DNA of 57,244 nucleotides from Candidatus Epulonipiscium sp. (GTDB lineage Bacteria > Bacillota > Clostridia > Lachnospirales > JAAYNZ01). The notes under the pieces are model-generated. The model did no database searches. It saw only the letters and a list, made by a program, of their open reading frames with translations, and had not been told where the DNA came from. Position 1 is the first letter of the stretch; every line of letters starts with the position of its first letter. This document shows, in pieces, positions 6,485-14,858 of the stretch. The stretch is taken from assembly GCA_012799415.1 (NCBI GenBank), contig JAAZLH010000113.1, positions 1 through 57,244 on the forward strand. The letters are read 5' to 3'. The position numbers and the translations under genes were made by a program.

Positions 6485-8308
6485 TTAAACTTCCATAATA
6501 ATAGGTAAAATCATTGGACTACGCTTTGTTTTTTGCCATAAAAAATCACGTAATGTGTCTCTCACGATATTTTTAATAGATGCCCATTCTGTAATATTAT
6601 TATCTTGGCATTTATCTAATGCATCTTGGACTACCTTTCTAGCACTTTCCATAAGGTTTTCTGCCTCTCTTACATAAACAAATCCTCTCGAAATGATGTC
6701 TGGTCCTGCTAATACTTTATTAGATTGTCTTTGCAGGGTAACGACTACTACAAGCAATCCATCTTGAGATAAATGTCTACGGTCTCGAAGCACAATATTC
6801 CCTACATCTCCGACACCAAGTCCATCCACTAGAATTTGCCCTGCTGGTACGTTTCCTGAAACTTTTCCTTCATTTTTATTGATTTCTAATACATTTCCAT
6901 TTGTTAGTAAAAAAATATTTTCTGAATCCATCCCCAATTGTTTTGCAAGCTCAGCATGTTTCTTTAAATGCCTATACTCTCCGTGAACAGGAATGAAATA
7001 CTGTGGTTTAATAAGACTATGCATAATTTTTAATTCTTCTTGATATGCATGACCAGATACATGAGTGTCTTCAAAAATAACTTCTGCCCCTTTTCTAAAG
7101 AGATCATTAATAATACGTGACACTGTTTTTTCATTTCCTGGGATAGGGGTAGAACTTAATATGATTTTATCTCCAGGCTTGATATCAATTTGCCGATGAT
7201 CTGATGTAGCCATCCTAGATAAGGCTGCCATAGGTTCACCTTGACTTCCTGTTGTAATAATCACTAGTTGATCATCAGGATAACGATTGATTTCTCCAAG
7301 TTCAATTAAAGTGCGGTCTGGAATAATAAGGTATCCTAGTTCTGTTGCTGTTCTGACAACATTAACCATACTTCTACCTACCACTGCTACTTTTCTTTTA
7401 TACTTGACCGCTGCATCAATAATCTGTTGTAATCGATCTACATTGGATGCAAAAGTTGCCACCATAATCCTTTGATTCGCAGATTGAGCAAATATTTCTT
7501 CAAATACTTTCCCAACTGTTCTCTCTGACATTGTGAAACCTTTTCTTTCTGCATTGGTGCTATCACATAGAAAGGCTAGAACACCTTTTTTACCTAATTC
7601 TGCAAAACGTTGCAAATCAATCATTTCGCCATGAATAGGTGTATAATCAATTTTAAAATCTCCTGAGTGGATAACAGTACCTATAGGAGTATGAATTGCT
7701 ATAGCCACTGCCCCTGCAATACTGTGGTTAGTCCTAATAAATTCTACCTTTAATTTACCTAATTCTATGGTTTGCCCTGGAGAAATACAAGTCCGATTCA
7801 CTGTATTTAACATATTATGTTCTCTTAATTTATTTTCTACTAAGCCAATCGTAAGACGTGTACCAAAGATAGGTACGTTGATTTCTCTAAGAACATAAGG
7901 CAAGGCACCAATGTGGTCCTCATGACCATGAGTAAGGACAATGCCTTTTACTTTTTCTACATTACGTTTTAAATAGGTTACATCCGGAATAACTAAATCA
8001 ATTCCCAACATATCATCCTCTGGGAATGCGATACCGCAATCAATTACTACAATTTCATTATTGTATTCAAAAGCAGTAATATTTTTACCAATATTGTCTA
8101 ATCCACCCAAAGGAATAATTTTCAGATTCCCTTTTTTTGTTGCCAAATTTGCACCTCCATTATTATTTTTTCTTCTTGCATTTGTATTTCCTTTTATATT
8201 TCTATTGCTTCTTGCATTTGTATTTGTAGTGTTTTTTACATTAGACTTAATTCTTGTAGTAGAACTTGTCTTTGTATTGTTATGGTTTTTTTCTTGATTG
8301 TTTAACAT
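6485..8308 (-). CDS. Ribonuclease J
   Basis: RNase J is a metallo-beta-lactamase/beta-CASP nuclease with endo- and 5'-3' exonuclease activity, central to mRNA decay in Firmicutes. The zinc motif HGHEDHIG is visible at about 134-141, with further motifs HSGDF, the beta-CASP core SGTxG-like TTGSQGEP and VHGEYRH near the C-terminal part. The homologous part starts at about residue 58 (GNLKIIPLGGLDNIGKN). Before it lies an unusual extension rich in Asn, Thr, Lys and Arg with a repeated NTNARxN motif. GAGGAG precedes the ATG, supporting translation of the extension. Monocistronic, with a strong terminator. RNase J1 versus J2 cannot be decided here. Confidence 0.9.
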   Translation of the reverse strand: MLNNQEKNHNNTKTSSTTRIKSNVKNTTNTNARSNRNIKGNTNARRKNNNGGANLATKKGNLKIIPLGGLDNIGKNITAFEYNNEIVVIDCGIAFPEDDMLGIDLVIPDVTYLKRNVEKVKGIVLTHGHEDHIGALPYVLREINVPIFGTRLTIGLVENKLREHNMLNTVNRTCISPGQTIELGKLKVEFIRTNHSIAGAVAIAIHTPIGTVIHSGDFKIDYTPIHGEMIDLQRFAELGKKGVLAFLCDSTNAERKGFTMSERTVGKVFEEIFAQSANQRIMVATFASNVDRLQQIIDAAVKYKRKVAVVGRSMVNVVRTATELGYLIIPDRTLIELGEINRYPDDQLVIITTGSQGEPMAALSRMATSDHRQIDIKPGDKIILSSTPIPGNEKTVSRIINDLFRKGAEVIFEDTHVSGHAYQEELKIMHSLIKPQYFIPVHGEYRHLKKHAELAKQLGMDSENIFLLTNGNVLEINKNEGKVSGNVPAGQILVDGLGVGDVGNIVLRDRRHLSQDGLLVVVVTLQRQSNKVLAGPDIISRGFVYVREAENLMESARKVVQDALDKCQDNNITEWASIKNIVRDTLRDFLWQKTKRSPMILPIIMEV

Positions 8309-8440
8309 AAATCTCCTCTATACTTTTAAAAATGTCCATTTTTTCCTATTATAGACATTGAAAAGCTTTCTTCTATATTTTAATCTTATGTTTATATGCT
8401 ATATTTATTAAAATTGAGTCTGTATAAGTCCATAAAAAAA

Positions 8441-8459
8441 CATCCTAAGTAGTAGGATG
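8441..8459 (-). terminator. Terminator of fur
   Basis: CATCCTA and TAGGATG pair; on the minus strand seven T follow (complement of 8434-8440). The stem overlaps the last fur codons. Confidence 0.7.
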
Positions 8460-8897
8460 CTTTTTTGCATGACACTGATGACAAATTCCGTAAAATTTCA
8501 CTTTGTGATTCTTAACTTGAAACTTATACTTTGTTTCCACCTGTATCTCTATTTCATCCATTAAATCCTCTGCTACTTCAAAAATTTGACCACAAAGATC
8601 ACAAATTAAATGATGATGATGATGATCATCGCCTATGGCGCCAAGTTCATATCGGTTACATCCATCATCAAAGGTTAAACGATCGATAATGTTCATTTCT
8701 TCTAGTAATTGCACCGTACGGTAGACAGTGGCCAGACCGATTTCTGGACATTGAAGCTTAACATATTGATAAATTTCTTCTGTAGTTAAATGATCTCCTT
8801 GGTGATTTTGGAGTACATCTAAAACAGCTCTTCTTTGAGTCGTAAGTTTATAACCTTTTTCCTTTAATAATTCTCTGAATGTATGATTGATACCCAT
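8445..8897 (-). CDS. fur: Ferric uptake regulator family protein (Fur)
   Basis: The 150-residue protein has the Fur winged-helix domain (YKLTTQRRAVLDVL, then PEIGLATVYRTVQLL recognition helix) and a C-terminal dimerisation domain. Metal ligands are visible in DDHHHHHLICDLCG, and a second Cys pair in CHQCHAKKH. The PEIGLATVYRT block is closest to iron-sensing Fur; PerR or Zur cannot be excluded. It has its own consensus promoter at 8977-9005 and an inverted repeat between promoter and gene that could be an autoregulatory operator. GGGGG precedes the ATG. Confidence 0.85.
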   Translation of the reverse strand: MGINHTFRELLKEKGYKLTTQRRAVLDVLQNHQGDHLTTEEIYQYVKLQCPEIGLATVYRTVQLLEEMNIIDRLTFDDGCNRYELGAIGDDHHHHHLICDLCGQIFEVAEDLMDEIEIQVETKYKFQVKNHKVKFYGICHQCHAKKHPTT

Positions 8898-8925
8898 AGA
8901 CGCCCCCTATCTATTAGACTCTGCT

Positions 8926-8946
8926 TTGATAAAGCTAGTTTATCAA
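8926..8946 (-). promoter_or_regulatory. Candidate Fur operator in the fur leader
   Basis: TTGATAAA and TTTATCAA are perfect 8-base inverted repeats separated by GCTAG, about 25-45 bases downstream of the predicted transcription start. The ends TGATAA...TTATCA resemble a Fur box, but the half-site spacing is wider than the 7-1-7 consensus. Confidence 0.45.
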
Positions 8947-8976
8947 TTGCTAATCTAATATCTCTTTGATATAGAT

Positions 8977-9005
8977 ATTATAAGGGTTGTAAAAATTTTT
9001 GTCAA
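8977..9005 (-). promoter_or_regulatory. Sigma-A promoter of fur
   Basis: TTGACA (9005-9000), 17-base spacer, TATAAT (8982-8977): both boxes are exact consensus. Confidence 0.85.
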
Positions 9006-9007
9006 TT

Positions 9008-9031
9008 GATATTAAGTATCAATTTAATATC
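9008..9031. repeat. Inverted repeat between yrzB and fur
   Basis: GATATTAA and TTAATATC form 8-base arms around an 8-base core. The site spans the yrzB stop codon and ends two bases before the fur -35 box. It may be a weak terminator for yrzB or an upstream regulatory site of fur. Confidence 0.4.
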
Positions 9032-9320
9032 ATTCACCATCTATATCTAAATCGTATTCATCAGACAACTCTCTAAATTTTTCCGCTACCATAAACATTT
9101 CTTCTTCGTCATCTAAAAATTCATAAATAACATCATCATCTTCAACTGCCGTTTCTTTCAAAATCATGACGTCTGCCTCTTCATCTTCTAAATTTTCCGC
9201 TTCGATAACAAGTATATAATTTTGCCCATCCACTATAGTACTGTCTAAAATGACGAACTCTATTTCTTCCCCTGTATCTTCAACTGTAAAATAAATACTT
9301 TCAAATTCTTGATATTCCAT
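9030..9320 (-). CDS. DUF1292 family protein (YrzB)
   Basis: A strongly acidic protein of 96 residues with the DUF1292 pattern (a small beta-sheet domain of unknown function), rich in Asp and Glu throughout. The usual third gene after ireB and ruvX in Firmicutes. I chose the ATG at 9318-9320, which has GAGGTG seven bases upstream; an in-frame alternative 15 bases earlier is less well placed. Its ribosome binding site lies in the 16-base gap after ruvX, so the two are co-transcribed. Confidence 0.8.
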   Translation of the reverse strand: MEYQEFESIYFTVEDTGEEIEFVILDSTIVDGQNYILVIEAENLEDEEADVMILKETAVEDDDVIYEFLDDEEEMFMVAEKFRELSDEYDLDIDGE

Positions 9321-9336
9321 TATTCTGCACCTCATT

Positions 9337-9771
9337 TTATTTTAGTATATTGTTTGATAGATGATCTAAATAACCTTGTAAAATATATGTTGCTGCCATT
9401 TTATCAATAACTTGCTTTCTTTTTTTTCTACTCATATCAGCTTCTAGTAAACTCCGTGTAGCTGCTACTGTACTTAATCGCTCATCCCAAGTATGAATCG
9501 GTAGGGAAAACTTTTTTTGCAACTTAGTCTGAAACTCTATTGTTTTTTCTGCCCGAGGCCCCAATGTGTTATTCATGTTTTTGGGAAGACCCAAGACAAT
9601 TTCTTGGACTTGATATTCTTTAATAATTTCTTCCAATCTGGCCCAAGTTGCTTTCATTTCTTCCTCTTCTTTACGATGGATGGTTTCTAGACCTTGGGCA
9701 GTCCAACCAAAGGGATCACTAATAGCAACACCTAAAGTTTTTTCCCCAAAATCTAATCCAAGTATTCTCAA
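9337..9771 (-). CDS. ruvX: Holliday junction resolvase-like / pre-16S rRNA nuclease RuvX (YqgF)
   Basis: The 144-residue protein has the RNase H-like YqgF fold: [16 protein letters not shown] at the N-terminus, [16 protein letters not shown] in the middle and [10 protein letters not shown] near residue 98, carrying the catalytic acidic residues. YqgF is linked to 16S rRNA 5' processing and possibly to Holliday junction resolution. The start is a TTG (9769-9771) with GGAGG five to seven bases upstream. Order ireB-ruvX-yrzB is conserved in Firmicutes, but here the trio is 41 kb away from alaS, its usual neighbour. Confidence 0.88.
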   Translation of the reverse strand: MRILGLDFGEKTLGVAISDPFGWTAQGLETIHRKEEEEMKATWARLEEIIKEYQVQEIVLGLPKNMNNTLGPRAEKTIEFQTKLQKKFSLPIHTWDERLSTVAATRSLLEADMSRKKRKQVIDKMAATYILQGYLDHLSNNILK

Positions 9772-9849
9772 ACTGTTCCTCCTCTCTATTATTTACGTTC
9801 TTTGGCTTTCTATACTAAAGACTTTATATCCTAGAATCAAATTCACTTA

Positions 9850-10107
9850 CTAATTATGGCCTTTTAAATAGTACTTTACTAATTCTTCTAAAAGTTCATC
9901 TCTTTCTAGTTTTCGAATTTTACTACGGGCATTATTATAACTTGTAATATAAGTAGGATCACCGGATAAGATATATCCCACAATTTGGTTGATAGGGTTA
10001 TATCCTTTTTCAAGCAAGGCTGCATAAACCCCCAATAAAATATCCTGTGCCTCATTCCGTTCTTCTTTTTTTACATTAAAGTGGACTGTTCGATTCATGG
10101 AATCCAT
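9850..10107 (-). CDS. ireB: IreB family regulatory protein (UPF0297, YrzL)
   Basis: The 85-residue protein matches UPF0297 along its length ([33 protein letters not shown]). In enterococci IreB is a substrate of the Ser/Thr kinase IreK and affects cephalosporin tolerance; in other species its role is less clear. AGGAGAG lies seven bases before the ATG. It heads the ireB-ruvX-yrzB set. Confidence 0.85.
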   Translation of the reverse strand: MDSMNRTVHFNVKKEERNEAQDILLGVYAALLEKGYNPINQIVGYILSGDPTYITSYNNARSKIRKLERDELLEELVKYYLKGHN

Positions 10108-10173
10108 GCTTTCACTCTCCTGATAGAAAATCTTAATATAATACTATTCATATAGAATGATTATACAAAACGT

Positions 10174-11499
10174 TTAAAGAATTTCCCCTATGAGTTTATC
10201 TGATCTTTGTGAAATGACCTTCACTTTTTGGGTGGTGTTCACGATAGGGTCTAACGATTTCACCGTAACCTTCATATAATTAGAAGTATGTCCTTCATAC
10301 TCATTGGCTTCTTTGGTTTCAGTTTCAAAAAGTACTTCTTGAATTGTATTAATATATTGAGCTAAAAATTGAGTTGTTAGTTTCTCCCCTAACTCTATCA
10401 TTCGTTTACTTCTTTCTTCTTTCATCTGGTTAGATAACTGATCTGGAAAATCTGCTGCTGGAGTCCCCTTTTTAGGAGAGTAAGGAAAAACATGAATATT
10501 ACTAAATTGCATTTTTTTAACAAATTCATAACTTTCTCTAAAGTCTTCCTCTGTTTCTCCCGGAAAACCAACAATCACATCTGTAGTAAGAGCAACAGTC
10601 GGCAAAGCTTTTCGTAACAATCTTACCTTTTCTTCAAATATTTCTTTCGTATACCTACGATTCATTCTTCTTAACGTTCGATTAGATCCGCTTTGTAAAG
10701 ACAAATGAAAATGTGGACATAACTTAGGTAATCTTTGAAGTGCTTCAATAAAGCGTTCCGTAATCATTGTCGGTTCAATGGAGCTTAATCGAATACGCTC
10801 TAGCCCTTTGATTTCATGAATTTTTTCAATTAAAGCAATAAGATCTAAATTAGTCTTTCCTTTTAGATCTTTCCCATATGATCCAACATGAATACCTGTC
10901 AATACAATTTCCTTGAATCCGTTTAAGACCAAAGTATTAATTTCTTTTTGTATATTTTCTAATGAGCGGCTTCTTACAGGCCCTCTTGCGTAGGGAATAA
11001 TACAGTAAGAACAAAATCGATCACAGCCTTCTTGAATTTTTAAATAGGCCCGAGTTTTATCCTGTAATGTAGAAACACTCATTTCTTCAAATTCTCTAAT
11101 TTTCATAATATTATCTACTAAAACTTTAGGGGATTGTTGCTGTTGATATTCTTCAAATAGGTCTACAATTTCCGCTCGTTGGTGTGTACCTAAAATCATA
11201 GTCACTCCTTCTATATTGGATATTTCTTCAGGTGCAATTTGAGCATAACACCCTACAACAATAATAGGAGCTCCTGGATTTGTTTTATTAGCCCTTCGAA
11301 TCATTTGTCTTGATTTCTTATCACCTACATTAGTAACTGTACAAGTATTGATAACATAGACATCTGCATACTCTTCAAAAGAACCAATAAGATAACCACG
11401 ATTTGAAAATAATTCTATCATAGCTTCCGTTTCGTATTGATTTACCTTACAACCAAGGGTGTAAAAGCTAACTTTTTTTTGTTCTTTTTGATCAATCAT
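10174..11499 (-). CDS. mtaB: tRNA (N6-threonylcarbamoyladenosine-37) methylthiotransferase MtaB
   Basis: MtaB adds a methylthio group to t6A37 of tRNAs. The 441-residue protein has the N-terminal methylthiotransferase domain (FYTLGCKVNQYETEAM, with Cys of the second cluster at CTVTN and GCYAQ), the radical SAM motif CDRFCSYCIIPYARG at about 160 and a C-terminal TRAM domain. The motif set and length fit MtaB/YqeV rather than MiaB. It has its own promoter at 11571-11599. AAAGGAG precedes the ATG. Confidence 0.92.
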   Translation of the reverse strand: MIDQKEQKKVSFYTLGCKVNQYETEAMIELFSNRGYLIGSFEEYADVYVINTCTVTNVGDKKSRQMIRRANKTNPGAPIIVVGCYAQIAPEEISNIEGVTMILGTHQRAEIVDLFEEYQQQQSPKVLVDNIMKIREFEEMSVSTLQDKTRAYLKIQEGCDRFCSYCIIPYARGPVRSRSLENIQKEINTLVLNGFKEIVLTGIHVGSYGKDLKGKTNLDLIALIEKIHEIKGLERIRLSSIEPTMITERFIEALQRLPKLCPHFHLSLQSGSNRTLRRMNRRYTKEIFEEKVRLLRKALPTVALTTDVIVGFPGETEEDFRESYEFVKKMQFSNIHVFPYSPKKGTPAADFPDQLSNQMKEERSKRMIELGEKLTTQFLAQYINTIQEVLFETETKEANEYEGHTSNYMKVTVKSLDPIVNTTQKVKVISQRSDKLIGEIL

Positions 11500-11570
11500 G
11501 ATGCTAACTCCTTTAAATAAACTACTTCAAAATAAACTCCTTGGATTTTCGCTCAATATATTCTCTCTTG

Positions 11571-11599
11571 ATATTACTATAGATTGGAAGTCTTGTCAA
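11571..11599 (-). promoter_or_regulatory. Sigma-A promoter of mtaB
   Basis: TTGACA (11599-11594), 17-base spacer, TAATAT (11576-11571). It lies 72 bases before the mtaB start. Confidence 0.65.
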
Positions 11600-11659
11600 A
11601 GGAAAATATACTTCGAAAGATTACTCAAAATACTCTACTAAAGTTTGGCTAAAATGCCA

Positions 11660-11688
11660 TTGACAAATTTTACCCTTAACGTTACTAT
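11660..11688 (+). promoter_or_regulatory. Sigma-A promoter of the HPr-like gene
   Basis: TTGACA (11660-11665), 17-base spacer, TACTAT (11683-11688). The start codon follows 46 bases downstream. Confidence 0.65.
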
Positions 11689-11734
11689 ATACATGTAAGA
11701 CTATTATTTTATCGCTAAGGGGGGTTTATAACCT

Positions 11735-11968
11735 ATGAAATCTGTAAACATTTCTTTAAACTCAATTGATAAAGTTAAAACCTTTGTCAATACAATTAGT
11801 AAATTTGATACCGACTTTGATTTAGTATCAGGCCGATATGTAATTGATGCAAAGTCTATTATGGGAATTTTCAGCTTAGACTTAAGTAAACCTATTCGTT
11901 TGGATATCCATGATGACGAAGAGGCTGATCAAATTTTAACAGATATTCAATCTTTTATTGTTGAATAA
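11735..11968 (+). CDS. HPr-like protein without the active-site histidine
   Basis: The 77-residue protein aligns over its length with the phosphotransferase carrier HPr. The regulatory Ser46 region is conserved (AKSIMGIFSLDL, Ser41 here), but the His15 motif GIHARPA is replaced by SIDKVKT, with no His nearby. It therefore cannot act as a phosphocarrier in sugar uptake but could be a target of HPr kinase, much like B. subtilis Crh, in which His15 is Gln. It stands alone on the plus strand with its own promoter, an AAGGGGGG ribosome binding site and a terminator shared with thiI. No other phosphotransferase gene is nearby. Confidence 0.75.
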   Translation: MKSVNISLNSIDKVKTFVNTISKFDTDFDLVSGRYVIDAKSIMGIFSLDLSKPIRLDIHDDEEADQILTDIQSFIVE

Positions 11969-11984
11969 ATATCTAAACGATATA

Positions 11985-12023
11985 AAACAGTAGTGATTTC
12001 TAAACAGAAGATCACTACTGTTT
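11985..12023. terminator. Bidirectional terminator between the HPr-like gene and thiI
   Basis: AAACAGTAGTGAT and ATCACTACTGTTT form a 13-base-pair stem. T-rich tails follow on both strands (TTTTTTATTTT on plus, TTTTATAT on minus). Confidence 0.8.
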
Positions 12024-12024
12024 T

Positions 12025-13200
12025 TTATTTTACTAAAAGTACCTCCGTATTTGCTATTGCTTTTTCTATCATTTGGTCTATATTTTCTAAAGCCTGCTCT
12101 GATTGTAAAATATTTTCTAACTTTGGTTTTGTTTGGGGATGTTTTGCCACAAAAATTGTACAACAATCTTCATAAGGAAGAATAGATGTTTCATAGGTGT
12201 CAATTTTCTCTGAAATATCTACAATTTCTTGCTTGTCAAATCCAACTAAAGGGCGAAAAATTGGCATAGAACAAACAGCATTAGTAACAACTAAGCTTTC
12301 GATAGTTTGGCTTGCAACTTGTCCTATACTTTCACCAGTGATGAGGGCATTAGCTTCTTGTTTTAATGCAATTTTTTCTGCAATCTGCATCATAATTCGT
12401 CTCATAATGATAGTAAGCTGAGCATGAGGGCATTTTTCATAAATAGCCATTTGAATCTCTGTAAAAGGAACAACATGTAATTTAAAGTTTCCAGTATATA
12501 CGGAAAGCTTTCGACCTAGTTCAACCACCTTTTCTTTGGCCCGATCACTTGTGTATGGATGACTATGGAAATATACGCCTTCAATGGCTACTCCCCTTTT
12601 TGCTATCATCCAGCCTGCCACAGGGCTATCGATACCACCTGAAAGCAAGAGCATTGCTTTACCATTGGTACCTACTGGCATACCCCCAAGACCAGGAATA
12701 ATTTCTGAATAAATATAGACAGAATTACGAAGTTCGATCCATACTCGAATTTGTGGTTTGTGTACATCTACAGTCAGATTAGGCATATGGTTAAGTAGGT
12801 AAGCCCCTGCTTGTCTTGCAATATCTAAAGATGTTAAAGGATATGATTTATTAGATCTTCGGGCTTCAACTTTAAAAGTTAATGTTTGATCTTCATAAGT
12901 TTCCTGCATATAGTTCAGCAAACATTCTAGAATTGATTCAAAATCAAGGGTATCTACTTTAATAACAGGACAAATCCCTATAATTCCAAATACTTTAGTT
13001 AATTTATCAATAACTTCTTGCTCATCATATTGGCCATCTTTAGGTTCTACTAATATACGACCTTGTTCTTTAGTAATTTTAAAAGATCCTATCTTTTGAA
13101 TACTTCTTCTAATATTACGTAATAAAGCATCTTCAAACATATATCTATTTTTGCCTTTTAACGCAATTTCACCATATTTGATCAAATATAGCTTATTCAT
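12025..13200 (-). CDS. thiI: tRNA 4-thiouridine synthetase ThiI
   Basis: ThiI adenylates tRNA U8 and transfers sulfur to it. The 391-residue product has a ferredoxin-like domain and THUMP domain (to about 165), then the PP-loop LLSGGIDSPVAGWM and the ATP-binding part. There is no C-terminal rhodanese domain, as in B. subtilis ThiI; there the dedicated desulfurase NifZ supplies sulfur directly. The cysteine desulfurase gene is immediately upstream with an ATGA stop-start overlap, supporting the same arrangement. Confidence 0.92.
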   Translation of the reverse strand: MNKLYLIKYGEIALKGKNRYMFEDALLRNIRRSIQKIGSFKITKEQGRILVEPKDGQYDEQEVIDKLTKVFGIIGICPVIKVDTLDFESILECLLNYMQETYEDQTLTFKVEARRSNKSYPLTSLDIARQAGAYLLNHMPNLTVDVHKPQIRVWIELRNSVYIYSEIIPGLGGMPVGTNGKAMLLLSGGIDSPVAGWMIAKRGVAIEGVYFHSHPYTSDRAKEKVVELGRKLSVYTGNFKLHVVPFTEIQMAIYEKCPHAQLTIIMRRIMMQIAEKIALKQEANALITGESIGQVASQTIESLVVTNAVCSMPIFRPLVGFDKQEIVDISEKIDTYETSILPYEDCCTIFVAKHPQTKPKLENILQSEQALENIDQMIEKAIANTEVLLVK

Positions 13201-14369
13201 CTTTTCTTTCCTCCCTGGGTAAATTTGCGAAGCATAGGTATAATATTCTTCACTTCTTTTATAAATGTCTGAATGTCTTCTTCGTTGGTGTTGGGAGATA
13301 GGCTAATGCGAATAGAAGAAAGAATTTGCTCATCAGAAAGCCCTAGAGCTTGTAATGTGGCACTTTTATTTGATTTATGAGAAGAGCAAGCAGATCCTGT
13401 AGAAATATAAATATTTTTATCTTCAAGAGCATGTAAAAGTACCTCTCCCCTCACCCCATCAAAACGTACATTAACAATATATGGACTACCTTCTTCTAAG
13501 TTAGGGCCTTGTATATAGGTGCCTTTTATTTCTGTAGTAAGATGGCGAACCAATCGTTGTTTAAGCTGGTATATACTTCCCCTGCTTTCTTCTAAGGATT
13601 CATACGCATTTTTTACTGCCATGTATAATCCTGCAATACCAGGAGTATTCTCTGTTCCCGAACGTAGTCCTTTTTGCTGATCTCCTCCATACTGAAGGGG
13701 ATTCAATTTATTACCTTTCGTCGCATACAACACACCAATTCCTTTAGGCCCATGAATTTTATGCCCACTCATACTAAGAAAGTCAATTTCCCAACGTTTT
13801 GGATAGATCGGTAATTTAGCAAATGATTGAACCCCATCTACATGAAATAAAGTATGGGGATTAACTTTTTTTATTAGTTCTCCAATGGCTTCTATGGGAG
13901 CAATGGTTCCTATTTCATTATTCACGTGCATAATGCTGACTAAAATCGTGTCTGAACGAATAGCCTTTTCTAGAGTATTAAGATCTATATAGCCTTCTTC
14001 GTTCACAGGTAGGTAAGTTACTTCATATCCCTGGCTTTCTAATTTTTTAAAAGGTGCCAATACAGAAGGGTGTTCAATCTGAGTCGTAATAAGATGCCGT
14101 CCATTTCTTTTGTATCCTTCTGCCACTCCAAAAATTGCAATATTATTAGATTCCGTTCCACCCGATGTATAATAAATTTCGTTAGGCAATACCTTTAAAT
14201 GATTAGCAATCAGCTCACTCGTCTCTTTAATATAGGCTTCTGCTTTGATTCCCTTTCTATGCAAGGAGGAAGGGTTCCCATAATCTTTTTCTAATACTTC
14301 TAACATACTTTGAACAACTTCCTTAGATGGTGGAGTCGTTGAAGCATGGTCTAAATAAATTTCTTTCAT
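13197..14369 (-). CDS. Cysteine desulfurase (NifS/NifZ-like, partner of ThiI)
   Basis: A 390-residue PLP-dependent desulfurase. The PLP Lys is in MSGHKIHGPKGIG at about 198-210; the active-site Cys loop is TGSACSSHKSNKS at about 323. The short Cys loop resembles the IscS/NifZ class. The 4-base overlap with thiI suggests it mainly feeds tRNA thiolation, as in B. subtilis nifZ-thiI. AAGGTG precedes the ATG. Confidence 0.9.
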   Translation of the reverse strand: MKEIYLDHASTTPPSKEVVQSMLEVLEKDYGNPSSLHRKGIKAEAYIKETSELIANHLKVLPNEIYYTSGGTESNNIAIFGVAEGYKRNGRHLITTQIEHPSVLAPFKKLESQGYEVTYLPVNEEGYIDLNTLEKAIRSDTILVSIMHVNNEIGTIAPIEAIGELIKKVNPHTLFHVDGVQSFAKLPIYPKRWEIDFLSMSGHKIHGPKGIGVLYATKGNKLNPLQYGGDQQKGLRSGTENTPGIAGLYMAVKNAYESLEESRGSIYQLKQRLVRHLTTEIKGTYIQGPNLEEGSPYIVNVRFDGVRGEVLLHALEDKNIYISTGSACSSHKSNKSATLQALGLSDEQILSSIRISLSPNTNEEDIQTFIKEVKNIIPMLRKFTQGGKKR

Positions 14370-14450
14370 AGCTTCACCTTCTATAAGATATGTTTATTGC
14401 ATAGGTATTTTCAAAAACAAATGTTTCAATGTAAATATCTATACATAAGT

Positions 14451-14479
14451 ATAACTGGTAGGTCTTTCCCACCAGTTAT
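14451..14479 (-). terminator. Inverted repeat at the end of the heat-shock/cheY operon
   Basis: ATAACTGGT and ACCAGTTAT pair (9 bases, extended by GG/CC after a bulge). No clear U-run follows on the minus strand, so termination may be leaky into nifS-thiI. Confidence 0.4.
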
Positions 14480-14484
14480 ACCTG

Positions 14485-14856
14485 TTATTGTCCCATAACA
14501 TTCTGTATAGCCTGTAAAACTCTGGACTTTTCAAAAGGTTTTACAATAAAATCTCGAGCTCCTTTTTTAATAGCATCAATAACCATGGCTTGTTGTCCCA
14601 TGGCTGAGCACATAATAACTTTGGAATTGGGACTAACTTTTAAAATTCCTTCAATAGCAGTTAAACCATCCATTTCTGGCATTGTTATATCTAAGGTAAT
14701 AAGGTCTGGTTGTAGTTTTCCTGCCAATTCAATTGCCTCTACGCCATTATCTGCTTCTCCAACTACATTTATATTTCCTTCCTCTAAAAGCATTTTTTTG
14801 AGTACTGTCCTCATAAAAATAGCATCATCAACAATTAAAACATTTATTTCTTGCAC
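14485..14856 (-). CDS. CheY-type single-domain response regulator
   Basis: The 123-residue receiver domain has all key residues: the acidic pair in VLIVDDAIFMRTVL, phospho-acceptor Asp in LITLDITMPEMDG (about residue 56), Ser in MCSAMGQ and Lys in IVKPFEKSR. There is no output domain. The FMRTVLKKML helix is typical of CheY proteins in sporeformers. The start is GTG at 14854-14856, just 2 bases after the rsmE stop, with GGGGAGG seven bases upstream, so it ends the dnaK operon and is probably translationally coupled to rsmE. No chemotaxis gene is visible, so its kinase partner is unknown. Confidence 0.85.
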   Translation of the reverse strand: MQEINVLIVDDAIFMRTVLKKMLLEEGNINVVGEADNGVEAIELAGKLQPDLITLDITMPEMDGLTAIEGILKVSPNSKVIMCSAMGQQAMVIDAIKKGARDFIVKPFEKSRVLQAIQNVMGQ

Positions 14857-14858
14857 TC

